From: Tolypocladium sp. Sup5 PDA-1 | Lineage: Eukaryota; Ascomycota; Sordariomycetes; Hypocreales; Ophiocordycipitaceae | DNA: 64,000 nt | Assembly (NCBI GenBank): GCA_000750105.3 | Contig: JPHH03000046.1 | Coordinates: 62,001-126,000 of the forward strand | Reading direction: 5' to 3' | In this document: in pieces, positions 44,471 to 56,155 of the stretch | Layout of the letters: each line of letters begins with the position of its first letter | Position numbering within the stretch: position 1 is the first letter of the stretch | Program-made: the position numbers and the translations under genes | Notes under the pieces: generated by a model | Databases searched by the model: none | What the model was told of the DNA's origin: nothing | The model's input: only the letters and a program-made list of their open reading frames with translations

Positions 44471-47400
44471 AGCCGAGCGTCCAGGCCCGTGCCGGCCACT
44501 GCTTACCGCATTTTTTTCGGGAGCATCTTCGGTACAGATGCCACCCTTCATCAACCTCGGCTTGGAACCATCGACGAATGCCCAATCTACTGTACATGCC
44601 TCGAAACAAGCTCTGGACGATAATCTCGGCACTCGCTGTTTACCGCGGGGATGTGGGCACCCTCTGAATTGGAAACACGAGACCACCACTTGCTGTTGCA
44701 TGTACAAGGGCGCGGGGGATCGATGTCGACACTTTTGTTAATCTAGGGCTGGCTGAACGGCAGCAACGGGGGACTTTGGGTATTTCTCATCAAGGCGTTT
44801 TCCAGGACAAAATTGAGCAGCAGACGAAAGCGACTGGTATGACCGCAAAGCAGGGCTCGGGCATGGCTCTGCAGCGTGATGGCAAAGGGGAGCAGGACCA
44901 GCGGAGGTCTCGGCTCGACATGTTTAGGCTTCAGCTCTTGCATTAGCCACCGCCATGTCCGTTGTAGGATTACTCGGTGTCACCGGCGTCACAGAACGGA
45001 CTCGAGAGAGTTTTGCTTTCTATCACAAGGATGGGACGGAGGCGTTTATTATTTTTATTTTCCTTTGGCAGCATACACAGAATGATGGCATCCAAGCGTC
45101 GGGGTTGGCTTTACGACTACAAGCGATGGGCTCTTGTAAAATTAAAAGCACATTTTGTCTCTTACCGCTTATTCTTGCTCGAGCTGTCCGCATGACGGGA
45201 TGCCGCTTCAAGTTGCCGCGTTGGGTGGGCAACACAACTCGATCGCCCGGGATGCCCCGCCCAGCGAGCTGCGCGGAGACGGCAGGGAGATGCACGAGCG
45301 ATGTGAAGTGGTGACGGCTGTGGTGTGACGATGAGGGGGGGGGGGGGACGCGTACGGTACGGGGTGCGTCCGATCTGATAATAGACAAGCACCCCTTCCA
45401 AGCACACCACCCCAGGAACCTCACCTGCCTGTATGGAGTACATAGGTATAACAGAGCCGCCCGAGGTGGTCCGTACTAACAGGTTGCTTCCGAAGTCTGG
45501 AGCTGGAGCCGAGCGCCGCTGCGAGCAATGCCGTGGTGGCTTTGTGCTAGGCCGTCCCGAGTACGACCTCGCCCAAAATGCTGCGTACATATTGCTATTC
45601 CTAGCGTATATTCGTCTTTTTTCTTCAGCCCAGGCAATTTTTAGTTCCCCTACCCTCCCCGGAGACTCTGCAACCGTGGTCGTACGTACGTAGTTGTTTC
45701 GAGCCAAGACTAAACGACGGCGGGTGGACGAGCACGGCCCCTCGGATGGCATTTGCCGACAAACACTGGCGGCAGCGTCGTCTCCGTACCAAATAAGTGA
45801 GTACGTGCGCTTGGGGCAGGCATTGGACGCCCGCAACAATGGAATTGGGACTATATCTGCTGTGGCAGAGTTTAGACGTACCCGGACGTTTTCCCCGAGA
45901 GGACACCGAGGGGGGCCGAGAAGAGGTTCCGGTAAACTGCAACCCAAGCCCAGAACCCGATGATGACATTGATGGGAGGCGAATGGCTATTCAGGCTCCG
46001 GGTTCCTTTCCCCGAGGCCAAGACGTCGGAATGCGACGACCAAGATTCCCGCGACAAAGTGGTCAGACCCCGTGCCGTTGGGCAGACGTACAGAAGCCAA
46101 GCGGAAGACCGACATGTCTATCCGTAATTTATAAGCACGTTTGGTGACGAGAGGGGCGTGGCCTGTCAGATCGTGCGATCATGGGCTCGCAACGGGCCAA
46201 CGAGGGGGATGTGCCAAGCAAGCATGTGTACTTGGTAGGAGGGGTGTCAGGCGAGTGATAAGCACCTACTGCAGGTAGGCACGAAGAAAACGAGTACATG
46301 GAAAGTATAAGTGGTGAGGCCGAGTGGTGTTGTGGTGTTCCCATCCAGATCTTGCCATCTCAGGCAGCCAGGTATGCGTGGAGCGATCGATATCCGTAGA
46401 TGCTAGCTCATCATGCTGAGAGGGATCAGCATCCAGTCAAGGACACAAAGGATGTGCCATGATCTGCTGTGCTGCAGTCTAGAGCGCTCGCACGCTGTCG
46501 TGATCGACGTTGCAGCGTCGTGAGGCTCAGTCCGTCATGCAGGCAGGCAAACCAAGTCTACCTCTGTCTGACAACTGGCCAAGCAGAGGGCAGGGGGGCC
46601 CTGATGCACTCGTGAACCTTGCGGCAGCCACAACGGCCGTGTGGGGAGGGGTGGAGGAAGGGGGCTTAGCAACCTCAGTCTCCGTGTCGGAAGACCCAAG
46701 AGCGAGAACGAAACGTCGGGGGGGGAGGTTAATATGCGGCTGTCGCTGGATCCAACGTGCGCATGATGGTGAACAGACAACAGTGACAGCAAGAATGACC
46801 ACAACACGGACGCTTTGCGTCGCAGGGCTGAGCCTCTTCGACCCATGTGCCATGCGCAGATTCGGGTGAGGGGAAACAAAACATCAAAGCCCCCAATTTT
46901 GATACGCAAAACGATGACTCGAGCGTGTCCCAGCTGTCTGGATTTCACGATGCCGAAAACGGTAGTAGTACGAGTACTGCCACCGCTAGGGAGGAGACCC
47001 CGTACAGTAGTATAATAAACGGCCGTGCGCCGTTGGCTCTAGTAGGTACCCGCCCAAGCCGCCTCAGAGCAGATCCCCGCGAACGCTCGCTCGACGACAG
47101 GCAGAGAACCAATGACACGTCATTAGTGACGAGCGAAGCCACGTCCAAGCTCCCAAGCGCCCATATGAGCAGTTTGCCGACACAAGATGAGAATTTCGCC
47201 CGCCGGTCAACCGGCCTGCGGAGTGGGGAACGAGGCTTGAAAGACTGTCGTCGGTGTGACGCCGGGACCGACGAGGTGACCGGACCGTTCAGGCACTCGC
47301 CAACGGTTTGTGCGGGCCCGTCTGCACGACCGTTTGGTTGTCGAGAAAAGGTAACGTGTGGAGCCGGCGGCGTCGTTGGGGCTAACGGGTTATTATAAGA

Positions 47401-48392
47401 CTCATCTAAGGGCGAGCGCGCGCCGCCCTGACCCCTCGAGCAGCTTGGCTGGGCGAGCGTCGGCGCCTTGTTGAAGCATTGCGCGTATCGGGGGTGCCCG
47501 AGAGTGAATCGCAAAGCAAACGCGGCCGGTTACGCAGCCGACGTTTGGGGGAGAGGCTCGGCAAGTCAAGGTCGGTCACCGAGCGTCGAGGGTTGGCCAA
47601 TGTGCCGGGTCGGGCGGTGGTCCCGCCGGAGGCTGGCTGGACGGGGCCGCATCTGCTCCCGTGTGGCCCACGGCGGGCGCGGCGACGGAGAAATGGGATG
47701 GCTTGTTGACTGTGTAACGGTCAATGGCAGGTATATAGCCGACGGAATATTTCTGCTGCGCTGCGGCGGGCGATGTAACGGTCGTAGTGGCAGTGGCACG
47801 AAGGGCTCCGGAGCAGGTGAGCTTAATCGATAATAAGGTGCTTGAGACGCAGCGAGTCAGTGCAGAATTTAGATGCCGGAGTACGAAGTAGTGCGAGTGG
47901 GAGGGGCGAATGGGGTTGAGCTCCCTGAGGTGGATGGACTCCGACAGGAGTCGACGGTTGGCGAGGAAAGGAGGTCGGATTTCGGACGGGATTAATTCCT
48001 CCCCCCGGAGCCCGGAGCAACGGCAACGGAGCCCCGGACGCACCTGCCAGACTCCAGCGCCGTGCCAGGTCGACCTTGGGGAAGGCCCCACCTTCACCTC
48101 CACTGCTCGACGGGCCGAGGCTCGTCAACATCTTCGACCTCCAGCTCCACCCCCAGCCATTGCTCCAGCTTCAACTCCCGAACAGACCGAGGAACGCGAA
48201 AAGTATATCCTCTCGCCGGCCATTGCGTGCTTCACGGCCGGTCCCCTCGCAACTACACTCGCGCATCTCCAACCTTTGCGTCCTGCGGAACCTTGCGCAG
48301 CACCGTTGCAGCCGCACAGCCTACAGCACCCTCACTCACTCACTCACTTTCTCGCTCACTCACTCACAAGTCACCATACAACATACGACATC
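44471..48392. other. Gene-poor region, 3.9 kb
   Basis: No credible gene was seen. Overlapping openings such as 45162-45947 (minus, 261 codons) and 46945-47514 (minus) lack domains. There is a G12 run near 45338 and TACGAAGTA variants near 44029 and 47880. The last 500 bases are the promoter and leader of the dienoyl-CoA reductase-like gene. Confidence 0.5.
48330..48368. repeat. CTCA tetranucleotide microsatellite
   Basis: Interrupted CTCA/CACT units lie 25-60 bp before the ATG at 48393, so in the leader of that gene. Confidence 0.8.
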
Positions 48393-49598
48393 ATGTCTGT
48401 CCCGGAGTCCAAGTACCTGAGCCCCGTGTGGAGGGATGGCCTATTCAGTTGCGTCGCCCCAGCTCCTGCGCCCGTGTCGCATCATGGGCCACGTGTTCAG
48501 TACTGTTCACCCCTCAGCTGGCTAACCCGGGTGTGCAGAGGACCGTGTGGTGTTCGTGACGGGCGGTGCCGGCACCATCTGCAGCATGCAGACGAGGGCA
48601 CTGGTTCGCCTGGGAGCCAATGCGTGCATCATTGGGCGTAGCGAGGGCAAGACCGAGGAGGCGGCCAAGGATATCGCGACGGTGAGGCCGGGGGCCAAGG
48701 TCATTGGCATTGGCGGGTGTGATGTTCGCAAGGTAAGCCGGCGCGCAAACCGAGTTTCGCCACGACCGGAGGCCTTGCTCTCCGTCCCAAGACCGCCGAT
48801 GGAATGGCGTGCTGACTGACCCTCAAACTCTCAGGTGGAGAGCCTCCAGGCTGCGGCAGATCGGTGTGTGCGAGAGCTGGGAAGCATCGACTTCGTCATG
48901 TGAGTGTTCCCGGCGGGTTGGATGAAACCACAAGCGCCGTTGCAACTACTACGGCACACACCATGCCAAGCACTCGCTCTGACCTTTTCACTCCTAGCGC
49001 TGGAGCAGCGGGCAACTTTGTCGTGTCCCTCGATGGCATGAGTCCCAACGCCTTCAAGGCCGTCATGGACATTGACGTGCTGGGAACCTTCAACACCATC
49101 AAGGCCACGATCCCACACCTGCTCCGCAGCCCCACGCCACGCATCCTCTTCATCTCGGCCACCTTCCACTACACGGGCATGCCCATGCAGGCGCACGTGT
49201 CGGCGGCCAAGGCGGCCGTCGACTCTCTCATGGCCTCCGTCGCCCTCGAGTACGGCCCGCGCGGCGTGCAGAGCAACGTCATCGCCCCCGGCGCCATCGC
49301 GGAGACGGAGGGCGCGGCGCGCCTGATGAGCAGCGAGGAGGAGGCGGTGCGGGAGTACGCGGCCGGAATCCCCTCGGGGCGCATTGGGACGGTGCGGGAC
49401 ATTGCCGACGCGACCGTCTACCTCTTCAGCGAGGCGGGGACATATGTCAACGGCCAGGTGATTGCGGTGGACGGCGCGGCGTGGAGGAGGCAGGGCGCGG
49501 TGTCGATTGGCACCGACAAGTCGATGCAGTATCCCAACTTTTTGCTGAGCGGGGATATTTCGAGGAATATCAAGGACACGCGGAAGCCGAAGCTGTAG
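48393..49598 (+). CDS. Peroxisomal 2,4-dienoyl-CoA reductase-like SDR
   Basis: Short-chain dehydrogenase of the Sps19/DECR group, used in beta-oxidation of unsaturated fatty acids with NADPH. Four exons: 48393-48447, 48539-48732, 48835-48899 and 48998-49598; 304 residues. Introns: 48448-48538 (GTTGCG...GTGCAG), 48733-48834 (GTAAGC...TCTCAG) and 48900-48997 (GTGAGT...TCCTAG). Joins read DGLF-K-DRVVFVTGG, CDVRK-VESLQAA and IDFV-I-AGAAGNF. Motifs: TGGAGTIC cofactor loop, AGAAGNF, and ISATFHYTGMPMQAHVSAAK, where Lys is kept and the usual SDR Tyr is replaced, as in DECR enzymes. The C-terminus is PKL, a near-match to the SKL peroxisomal signal. The first donor GTTGCG is weak but is the only one that keeps the frame. 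Confidence 0.88.
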
Positions 49599-50760
49599 GC
49601 GGACCTCGGAGGATGGCTCCAGTCGGGGGGGCGGGAGGTGGTTGGAATTATCGGGGTGCGCGCGGGCCGGGCCATGTCTCGGGGAAGTCTCCCGGGACGG
49701 GATGGGGAAGAAAGTCGGCGTGGGTCTTTACGGCGCCGGAAGACGGCCGGGTATGGCGGCAATGTGAGCAATATTTGTTGTTTTACTAACGATGTGTGAA
49801 ATGCAATTCATGGTGATTCCAAAGCCAAGCTCAAAGGGGCTTACTGGCGACGCTATCCGGGAGCGGTTGTCGGCCAAACTCGCACCTCACCGAGCGAGCC
49901 CCGAGAGCAGGACATGGTCTGTCAGTGTAAGCATCGTGATAGCCTATACGTAAAGAAGCCGGATATTGCTTCGCGCGATTGCGACGGCGGGGGAAAGACG
50001 TAGGTAGTACTGTGGCGCTGGATGGCTCCAAGGGCTCGTCTGAACCTCCTCTTCTTGTTCCCCGACAGCACTAAAAGCAGGATCGCGGCATTGGCACGAC
50101 CAGCAGCCGGCCTCCGAAAGGCCGCATCCTGCCGACGCCCTGGGGGTGGCATCCAATCAAGGGCCAGGGACCCAGGGTGCCGTGCCCTTCGCCGTCAACG
50201 GACAGGGGACAGACAGCCTCGACGGGGCCGTCCGCGGGGGGCGCCGGCTTCCTCTCTTTTTGCCGTACGAGTACTCCGTATGTGGCGCGGGCTATCGCTA
50301 CTATCAGTTCTATCAGCGACGCCCCGACGTCCACGGAGATGCGCATCTCCAGGCGCGCCCACCTTTGCACCGCTCGCCCGACAACCTCACGAGTCTCCTT
50401 ACGAAGTACTCAGGCCGTTTCTTCCAGGGCTACGGCTACCGAGGGCCTTTGCGCGCCGTAAACGGGCAGATGGTTGATGCGGCTGCTGCGCGACGCGAGG
50501 CGACGCCGTGAGTGGACGATCGAGCGGGGAACCGGCCGGACCTGGGTCTGCAGTTGACAGTTGGCCCCCCTCTTGCGGTCGGGAAGGGACTAGCGAAGAA
50601 GCCGTGGGAGAAGGCATCGTCTAGCTCGAGTAAGGCCTGCATGTGCCGCCTGCATGGGATGCGAGGAGATGGGGTGAGTTGAGTGGAGGGTGGACGGTGG
50701 ATGGCGGCGGGGGAGCTAGCAATGGTTCCTGCCGTGGGCAACGGCGTCGAGGCCGAAAAC

Positions 50761-50767
50761 TATATAT
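50761..50767 (+). promoter_or_regulatory. TATA-like box upstream of the phosphatase-like gene
   Basis: TATATAT lies 205 bp before the ATG at 50972, followed by a TC-rich stretch typical of fungal transcription starts. Confidence 0.4.
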
Positions 50768-50883
50768 CATCGGCTGGCCTCGACATGTTCGAATCTTCTC
50801 TTTCTCCTTCTCTTCTCTTTCTTCCTCTTGTCGTAGGTGCTGCTCCGTCTTCTGCATGGTCGAGTGAAGGCAAGTGAGACGAA

Positions 50884-50913
50884 CAAAAACAAAACAAAAC
50901 AAAACAAAACAAC
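50884..50913. repeat. AAAAC 5-bp microsatellite in the leader
   Basis: Five AAAAC units lie just before the phosphatase-like start codon. Confidence 0.85.
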
Positions 50914-50971
50914 AAAAAAGTCAATTGCTGCTCCCCCCGCACCACCACAACCACCCCTCCTCCACCTCGCG

Positions 50972-52487
50972 ATGCACTCCAAGCTGCTCCTCGCCGCGGG
51001 CCTCTCGGCCGCCAGCCTCGTCTCGGCAGCCGATGGCAGCGAGCGCGTGCTCGGCGTCTACCTCTTCCACCGGCACGGCGACCGCACCGCCAAGGCCTGG
51101 AAGCCCGTCAACCTCACGGCCCTCGGCGCCGGCGAGGTGCACTCCTCCGGGTCCTTCTACCGCGAGCGCTACGTCGCCTCCGGCGCGCCCGCGGCCTCGC
51201 GCATCGCCGGCCTCAGTGCCGACACCGCCGTGCTCTCGCAGCTCGAGGTCACGGCCCCCAAGGACGCCGTGCTGGACAACTCGGCCCTCGTCTTCCTCCA
51301 GGGCCTGTACCCGCCCACGGGCAACGGCGGCGCCGAGACGCTCGCCAACGGCTCCAAGGTCGAGGCGCCCCTCGGCGGCTACCAGTATGTGCCCGTCGAC
51401 GGCATCGCCGACGCTGCCAGCGCCGCCAAGTCAGAGGACAATGCCTGGCTGCAGGGCGGCAGCGGCTGCGGCAACGCAGTGGTCAGCTCCAACGGCTACT
51501 TCACATCCGCCGACTACAAGAAGACGAGCGACGACACCAAGGACTTTTACCAGCGCCTGCTGCCCGTGATCAACGGCACCTACGGGGCCGACGCCGCCAA
51601 CTTCAAGAACGGCTATTCGAGTGCGTTCCCTGTCTTCAGCCTCGTGCCTATCGTTATGGACTGACGTGCGTGATGTAGTCTTCGACCTCGTCAACGTCGC
51701 CACCATCCACAACACCTCCATCCCCGCCGACAACCTCCTCGACAAGTCGACCCTCGCCCGCCTCTACGACCTCGCCTCCGTCCACGAGTGGAACCTCGCC
51801 TACAACGCCAGCGAGCCCGTCCGCGCCATCGCCGGCTCCGTCCTCGCCGGCCAGATCCTCGACGCCCTGCAGGACATTGTCGACGGCAAGTCTTCGGCCC
51901 CCAAGTTCAACGCCCAGTTCGGCGCCTACGGCACCTTCATGGCCTTCTTCGGCCTCGCCCAGCTGCCCGCCGCGAGCCCCGACTTCTACGGCATCTGCGA
52001 CTACGCCTCCTCCATGGCCTTTGAGCTCGTCACCTCGGTCGCCGACGCCAAGCCCAAGCCCGAGGACATCAGCGTGCGCTTCCTCTTCGCCAACGGCACC
52101 GCCGCCGAGAAGGGCCTCAAGGCCTTCCCGCTCTTCGGCCAGAGCAAGGACACGCTCTCCTGGACCGACTTCAAGGCCGGCATGGGCAAGTTCGCCATCG
52201 CCGACACCAAGCACTGGTGCACCCTCTGCGGCAACACCGACGGCAAGTGCGCCGGCAACTCTACCAGCTCTGACGGCGGCGCGACCTCCCAGAACGCCGA
52301 CGGCTCCGGCAGCGGCGTCTCCAGGCCCGTCGCCGGCGTCATCGGCGCCCTCGTCACCCTCGTCGTCATCCTCGGCCTACAGGCCGCCGTCATGCTCTTC
52401 GGTGGCCTGCGCCTGGTCAAGAAGTCGACACTGGCCGGCGCCCGCCGCGGCGCCGAGACGAGCGAGGTTGGCGTCAAGTCGTCGTAA
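50972..52487 (+). CDS. Histidine acid phosphatase family protein, secreted and membrane-anchored, second active-site motif altered
   Basis: 485 residues. Exons 50972-51620 and 51679-52487 flank a 58-bp intron (GTGCGT...TGTAG) and join as KNGYS-I-FDLVNVATIHN. Residues 1-19 form a signal peptide (LLLAAGLSAASLVSA). The first histidine-phosphatase motif is intact: R34-H35-G36-D37-R38. The distal HD motif of acid phosphatases would fall at QFGAYGTFMAFFG, where Y300-G301 stand in its place. Cys pairs CDYAS and WCTLCGNTDGKC are kept. A Ser/Gly linker leads to one transmembrane helix (about 436-458) and a short basic cytosolic tail. The layout is that of plasma-membrane or vacuolar type I proteins. 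Whether it still hydrolyses phosphate esters is uncertain. Confidence 0.88.
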
Positions 52488-52948
52488 GCCTTGCTGAGCA
52501 TGGGAAGAAAGGAGAAAAGTATAGTCGGAATAGGAAATAAGATGATGAGAAGCATTGCAAAACGTGAAATGGATATGGATGGGCTTGTTATCAAGGTCCT
52601 TGCCCAGGACGAGGAGGAATTACCAGTCTTTTAATTACTCAGATACCACTCAATGACAGCGAGAATGACGTGCCATGAACCAATCAAAGGCAACATAGTC
52701 TGCATCATCAAGTCAACGCTGCAACATGTGACATACCTAGCGGGCACCCCATTGCGCCCAGAACATTTCGCTTGCTCTCTTTCCGTCCAGCGCGGCATTG
52801 GACATTGCTCGTGTGAGCTAAATGATATCAGACCCCCCCACCTCGCATTATTACCTCGCACTATTACCTCCTACACCAGATAGTTGAAAATGCATTCAAA
52901 CGCTCAAGAAGGCTACACCTATCCCGCACATATACATTGCCAGATAGC
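52488..52948. other. Convergent intergenic region, 0.46 kb
   Basis: This holds the 3' ends of the phosphatase-like and MFS genes. Nothing else was seen. Confidence 0.6.
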
Positions 52949-54981
52949 TCATCGAAGCCCAGTCATGGCCAAAGGGTCGTGGCGGTGAAAGAACGCCCTG
53001 ACGCGCTTCCCGTATATATCTAAGCCATGGTGGTTAGCCATCTGGCGCAGGTGGAGCCGCGAGAGACGAGGTGCCGAAATACTCACACATTGGGATGCTC
53101 AACAAGCAAATGCCAACTTGAATCGACGAGATGATGATGAATACCCGACTGATGCCAGCTTGGATCAGCCAGTCGTAGGCGTACCAGGTTAGGATAAAGC
53201 TAAAGATGTTCTTGAAGATGATCATCAAGGTGAAGCCCTCGACAGTCATGTTCCCTGCACAATGAGAGTCAGCCGCGGAGTGATGAAGAGGAGACGAAAC
53301 GCAAGATACTCACGGTACGCGTCGACAATGTAGAGCGAGCTGGCCACGGTGCCAATGACCATGCCCGCCACCTCAAAGCCGAAGAATATCAGCGGGACAA
53401 TGTACTCGTACTTGCCGGAGATGATGTCCTCGGCGGATATCCCGAAGCCGTAGAGCCCAATTCCGCCGGTAATGAGCATGGGGATGACGAGGACGATTCG
53501 GAACTCGGGCTCGTAGATGCCCCTGTTGAGCTTGGTGAGGTACCTCACGCTGCTGTCGGCGAGCAAGCCAGCGACGGCGAAGCCGCAGATGGCGCCAACA
53601 AAGGGTGCCGTGTACGTGTACCCGGCCTTGAGCTCGCCCCAATAGTACGGCGGGCCGATGAAGACGATGGCAATGAGCACGCCGATGAAGATGGTCCACC
53701 CAATCATTGCGCCCTGGACCAGGCAGCCCCAGATGAAGGCCGGGTTCATGAGCAGCGGAAACGGCCGCAGCAAAAGGACCCAGTAGCGCTCGTCCGTCTT
53801 CCTGCCGTCAAAGAGCGAGAGGGACTGGACAAACGTCTTCTTGGGCGTGCTGGCACTGCCCATTGGCTGCATCGCCGAGGAGGCGGGGAACAAGACAAAG
53901 CCGGAGGGTCGGGCCGGCGGGTCGCCGGTGGTGGTGGCAGAGCTCGCCGAGGCCGAGTTGGGGTTCAGCTTGATCTCCTCGGTAGTGCCGTCGATGTTGA
54001 GCCTCGACTCCCGACGATAGGCCGTCTCCGGGCAGAACATGAAGACGACGGGAAGCGTAAGAGCCATGAATATGGAGACAAAGTAGAAGGTCCACTCCCA
54101 GCCCAGCGACTGGGTAACCTTGCCCACGATGATGGGCGTGAAGAAGGCGCCGCCAAAGACTGCCAGGTTGGTAAAGGCCATGCGCAGGCCCCTCTGGTGG
54201 ACAAAGTACAGGTCGCCGACGGCGGCGTTGAGCAGACTTTCAAAGGGCGCCGTGCCCACGCCCTGGATGGCCCTCGCGGCGGCCATGCTGCCGTAGTTGG
54301 TGCCCGCGGAGCCGGCCCAGGCGCTCGAGGCGATGACGATGACGATGCCGAGGGGGAAGAGGTGGCGCTTGCCCCAGACGCGGCCCGAGGGCACGAAGAA
54401 GACGGCAGCGGCGCCGGCGCCGAGCAAGAAATAGCCGGTGAGGACGGCTGTCTCGGTCAGCGGGACGACGAAGTGGATGCTGATGACGAGGGTGTTGGAG
54501 GCGAGGATGGAGCCGAGAGAGGTGGCGAGGATGCCGGCGAAGCAGAGGCCAAAGGTGATGAGGTCGCGCCTCCACAGCGGCCAGTTGAGGGGGTCGTTGG
54601 GGTCATCGGAGGGCTGGGGGATCTGGGGGATCCGGTCAGCATGCAACGCAAATCGTCGTCGACAGACGGACGGCCCTGATGACGGCGAAGGATATGGGGG
54701 CGAGGGAGCGTACGAGGATGATGGGGACCTTGCCGCTGGTGTCGCATTTCAGCGAGGCGTCGTCGCCGGATGCCTCCTGGGGGCGATCCGGGTCGTCAAA
54801 GTACCGCGTCGTGCCTGGAGCAAGGCCATGGTCAGCGCGAGGTTCAATGCCGAGGGGCTCAAGGGGCTGTCCGCGGCAGTGCGCGTGGAGATCGTGGGGC
54901 ATGGGGCACGGCGGAAGCGGAAGGAAAGCGCTCACCGGGGACCTTTTCCCCAGACCTGGGCTCGAGGATTCCGAGCCCCAT
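52949..54981 (-). CDS. MFS transporter, DHA1-like drug/metabolite:H+ antiporter type
   Basis: Twelve-helix plasma-membrane transporter of 564 residues. Five exons: 54981-54936, 54814-54714, 54622-53314, 53254-53087 and 53019-52949. Introns: 54815-54935 (GTGAGC...CTCCAG), 54623-54713 (GTACGC...CCCCAG), 53255-53313 (GTGAGT...GTGCAG) and 53020-53086 (GTGAGT...GCTTAG). Joins read MGLGILEPRSGEKVP-GTTRYF, VPIIL-IPQPSDDPNDPLNWP, VDAY-R-NMTVEG and LSIPM-Y-IYGKRVRAFF. The N-terminal GLGILEP...VPGTT...SDDPNDPLNWP pattern is typical of a common fungal MFS group of broad or unknown substrate. Motif-A-like sequence GRVWGKRHLF follows helix 2; the central loop spans about 270-340. There is no adjacent biosynthetic cluster to suggest a cargo. 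Confidence 0.9.
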
Positions 54982-55669
54982 CGTCGCGGCCGCTGGTTCT
55001 CGAGGCTGGGGACCAAAGTCGTTGATCGGGCGTCAGCGGGGGAGAGGCCAGGCCATGGCGGGAGGATGCCGGGTTGTCGAGTTGTCGAGTTGAATGGACG
55101 GCAGAAACGAGAGGGCGGTGGAGCGAGATTCCCAGGGAGGAACTTGGCAGCACCCGACTAAGGTACGAACACGGACGCGTCGCCAGCGCCATGTTGCGCT
55201 ACCACCCTGCGACGCCCAATTGGCGACGTCGAGCTGACTCTCAGCTGCGGCAGGCAAATTTGTCCCAGCAGATCTGTGATGGTCCATCCAGCCAGCCCTG
55301 ACAGATGATTCGCGGTGGCCGACTGCCGACGTTGCACGGCGCAATCTCGTCGCACCTCTGCCGTCTCAATGCATCTACGGACTAGTACGGAGTGCCTGTA
55401 TTCGTAGATCGTAACTATACTCCGTAGATGTCTTCAGCCGCCTGAAAACAGACGACGTCTAACATGCCACGGGCAACCATGGGGCCTGGGCATCACCAGC
55501 TACCCGGTAGCTGCGCTGACAGCCGTTGGCGCGACTCGGGGCCTCGGCGGTTTCTTGTTGGCTGGACCATCGTCTGCGTCTTCGACTGCAGGCTCACGCC
55601 GATGCTGCTTTTCCCTTTCCCTTGTGCCCACCTGGTTCAACGCCACGATGCCGGCTACTCCTCGATCCG

Positions 55670-55685
55670 ACACACACACACACAC
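55670..55685. repeat. AC dinucleotide microsatellite
   Basis: Eight AC units. Confidence 0.85.
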
Positions 55686-56035
55686 GCGGCCAATCCAGTC
55701 TCCGCCTCCTACCCCGTACATACAGCAGTTGCACCAACACGGATCACGAAGGGTCCATCCAGATCTGTCCTGGCGGCTTGGCCCTTCGCCGTTGGTGCCG
55801 CCAGTTCCCCAGATCCACCCCCGCCCGGTACGGCTCGCATGTGGAGATGGCATTCCAACGGCGTACCCACGTTGCCAATACAGACTAACCACCAACAACT
55901 TAAGTTATGGATGTCTCTGCAAAGTCGGTTTATACCCGCTCAGCTTATTGACATATCACGGCTCATCCTCGCCTACAAAGCACATGCGGTGCAACCAACC
56001 AGCCAGGTGCTGCGTACATGTAAACGGCCCCCATC

Positions 56036-56143
56036 ATCCAACGTCGCCTCATCCAACGGCCCCCATCATCCAACGTCGCCTCATCCAACGTCACCTCACC
56101 CAACGTCACCTCATCCAACATCACCTCATCCAGCGCATCCCCA
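56036..56143. repeat. 15-bp minisatellite ATCCAACGTCRCCTC
   Basis: Six to seven imperfect units of about 15 bp end 12 bp from the stop codon of the neighbouring SDR gene, so they lie in its 3' UTR. Confidence 0.8.
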
Positions 56144-56155
56144 TCCTCGCAGCCA

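Larger units (their letters stand above)
49599..50971. other. Intergenic region, 1.4 kb
   Basis: This holds the 3' end of the SDR gene and the promoter of the phosphatase-like gene. It contains TACTCCGTA (50272-50280), TACGAAGTA (near 50401), a TATA-like box and an AAAAC repeat. No gene was recognised among the overlapping openings. Confidence 0.55.
54982..56155. other. Intergenic region, 1.2 kb
   Basis: This is the promoter of the MFS gene and the 3' side of the 3beta-HSD-like gene. It contains TACGGAGTG (55386), TACTCCGTA (55418-55426), an AC repeat and a minisatellite. The long plus-strand opening 55464-56456 runs through the minisatellite and the antisense of the SDR gene and is not called. 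Confidence 0.55.

Noticed and set aside
45336..45348. G12 homopolymer, and the C11 run near 30500
   Set aside because: Simple homopolymers without further structure; possible sequencing-length uncertainty only.
45162..45947. 261-codon minus-strand opening
   Set aside because: Passes through a G12 run and low-complexity DNA and shows no domain.
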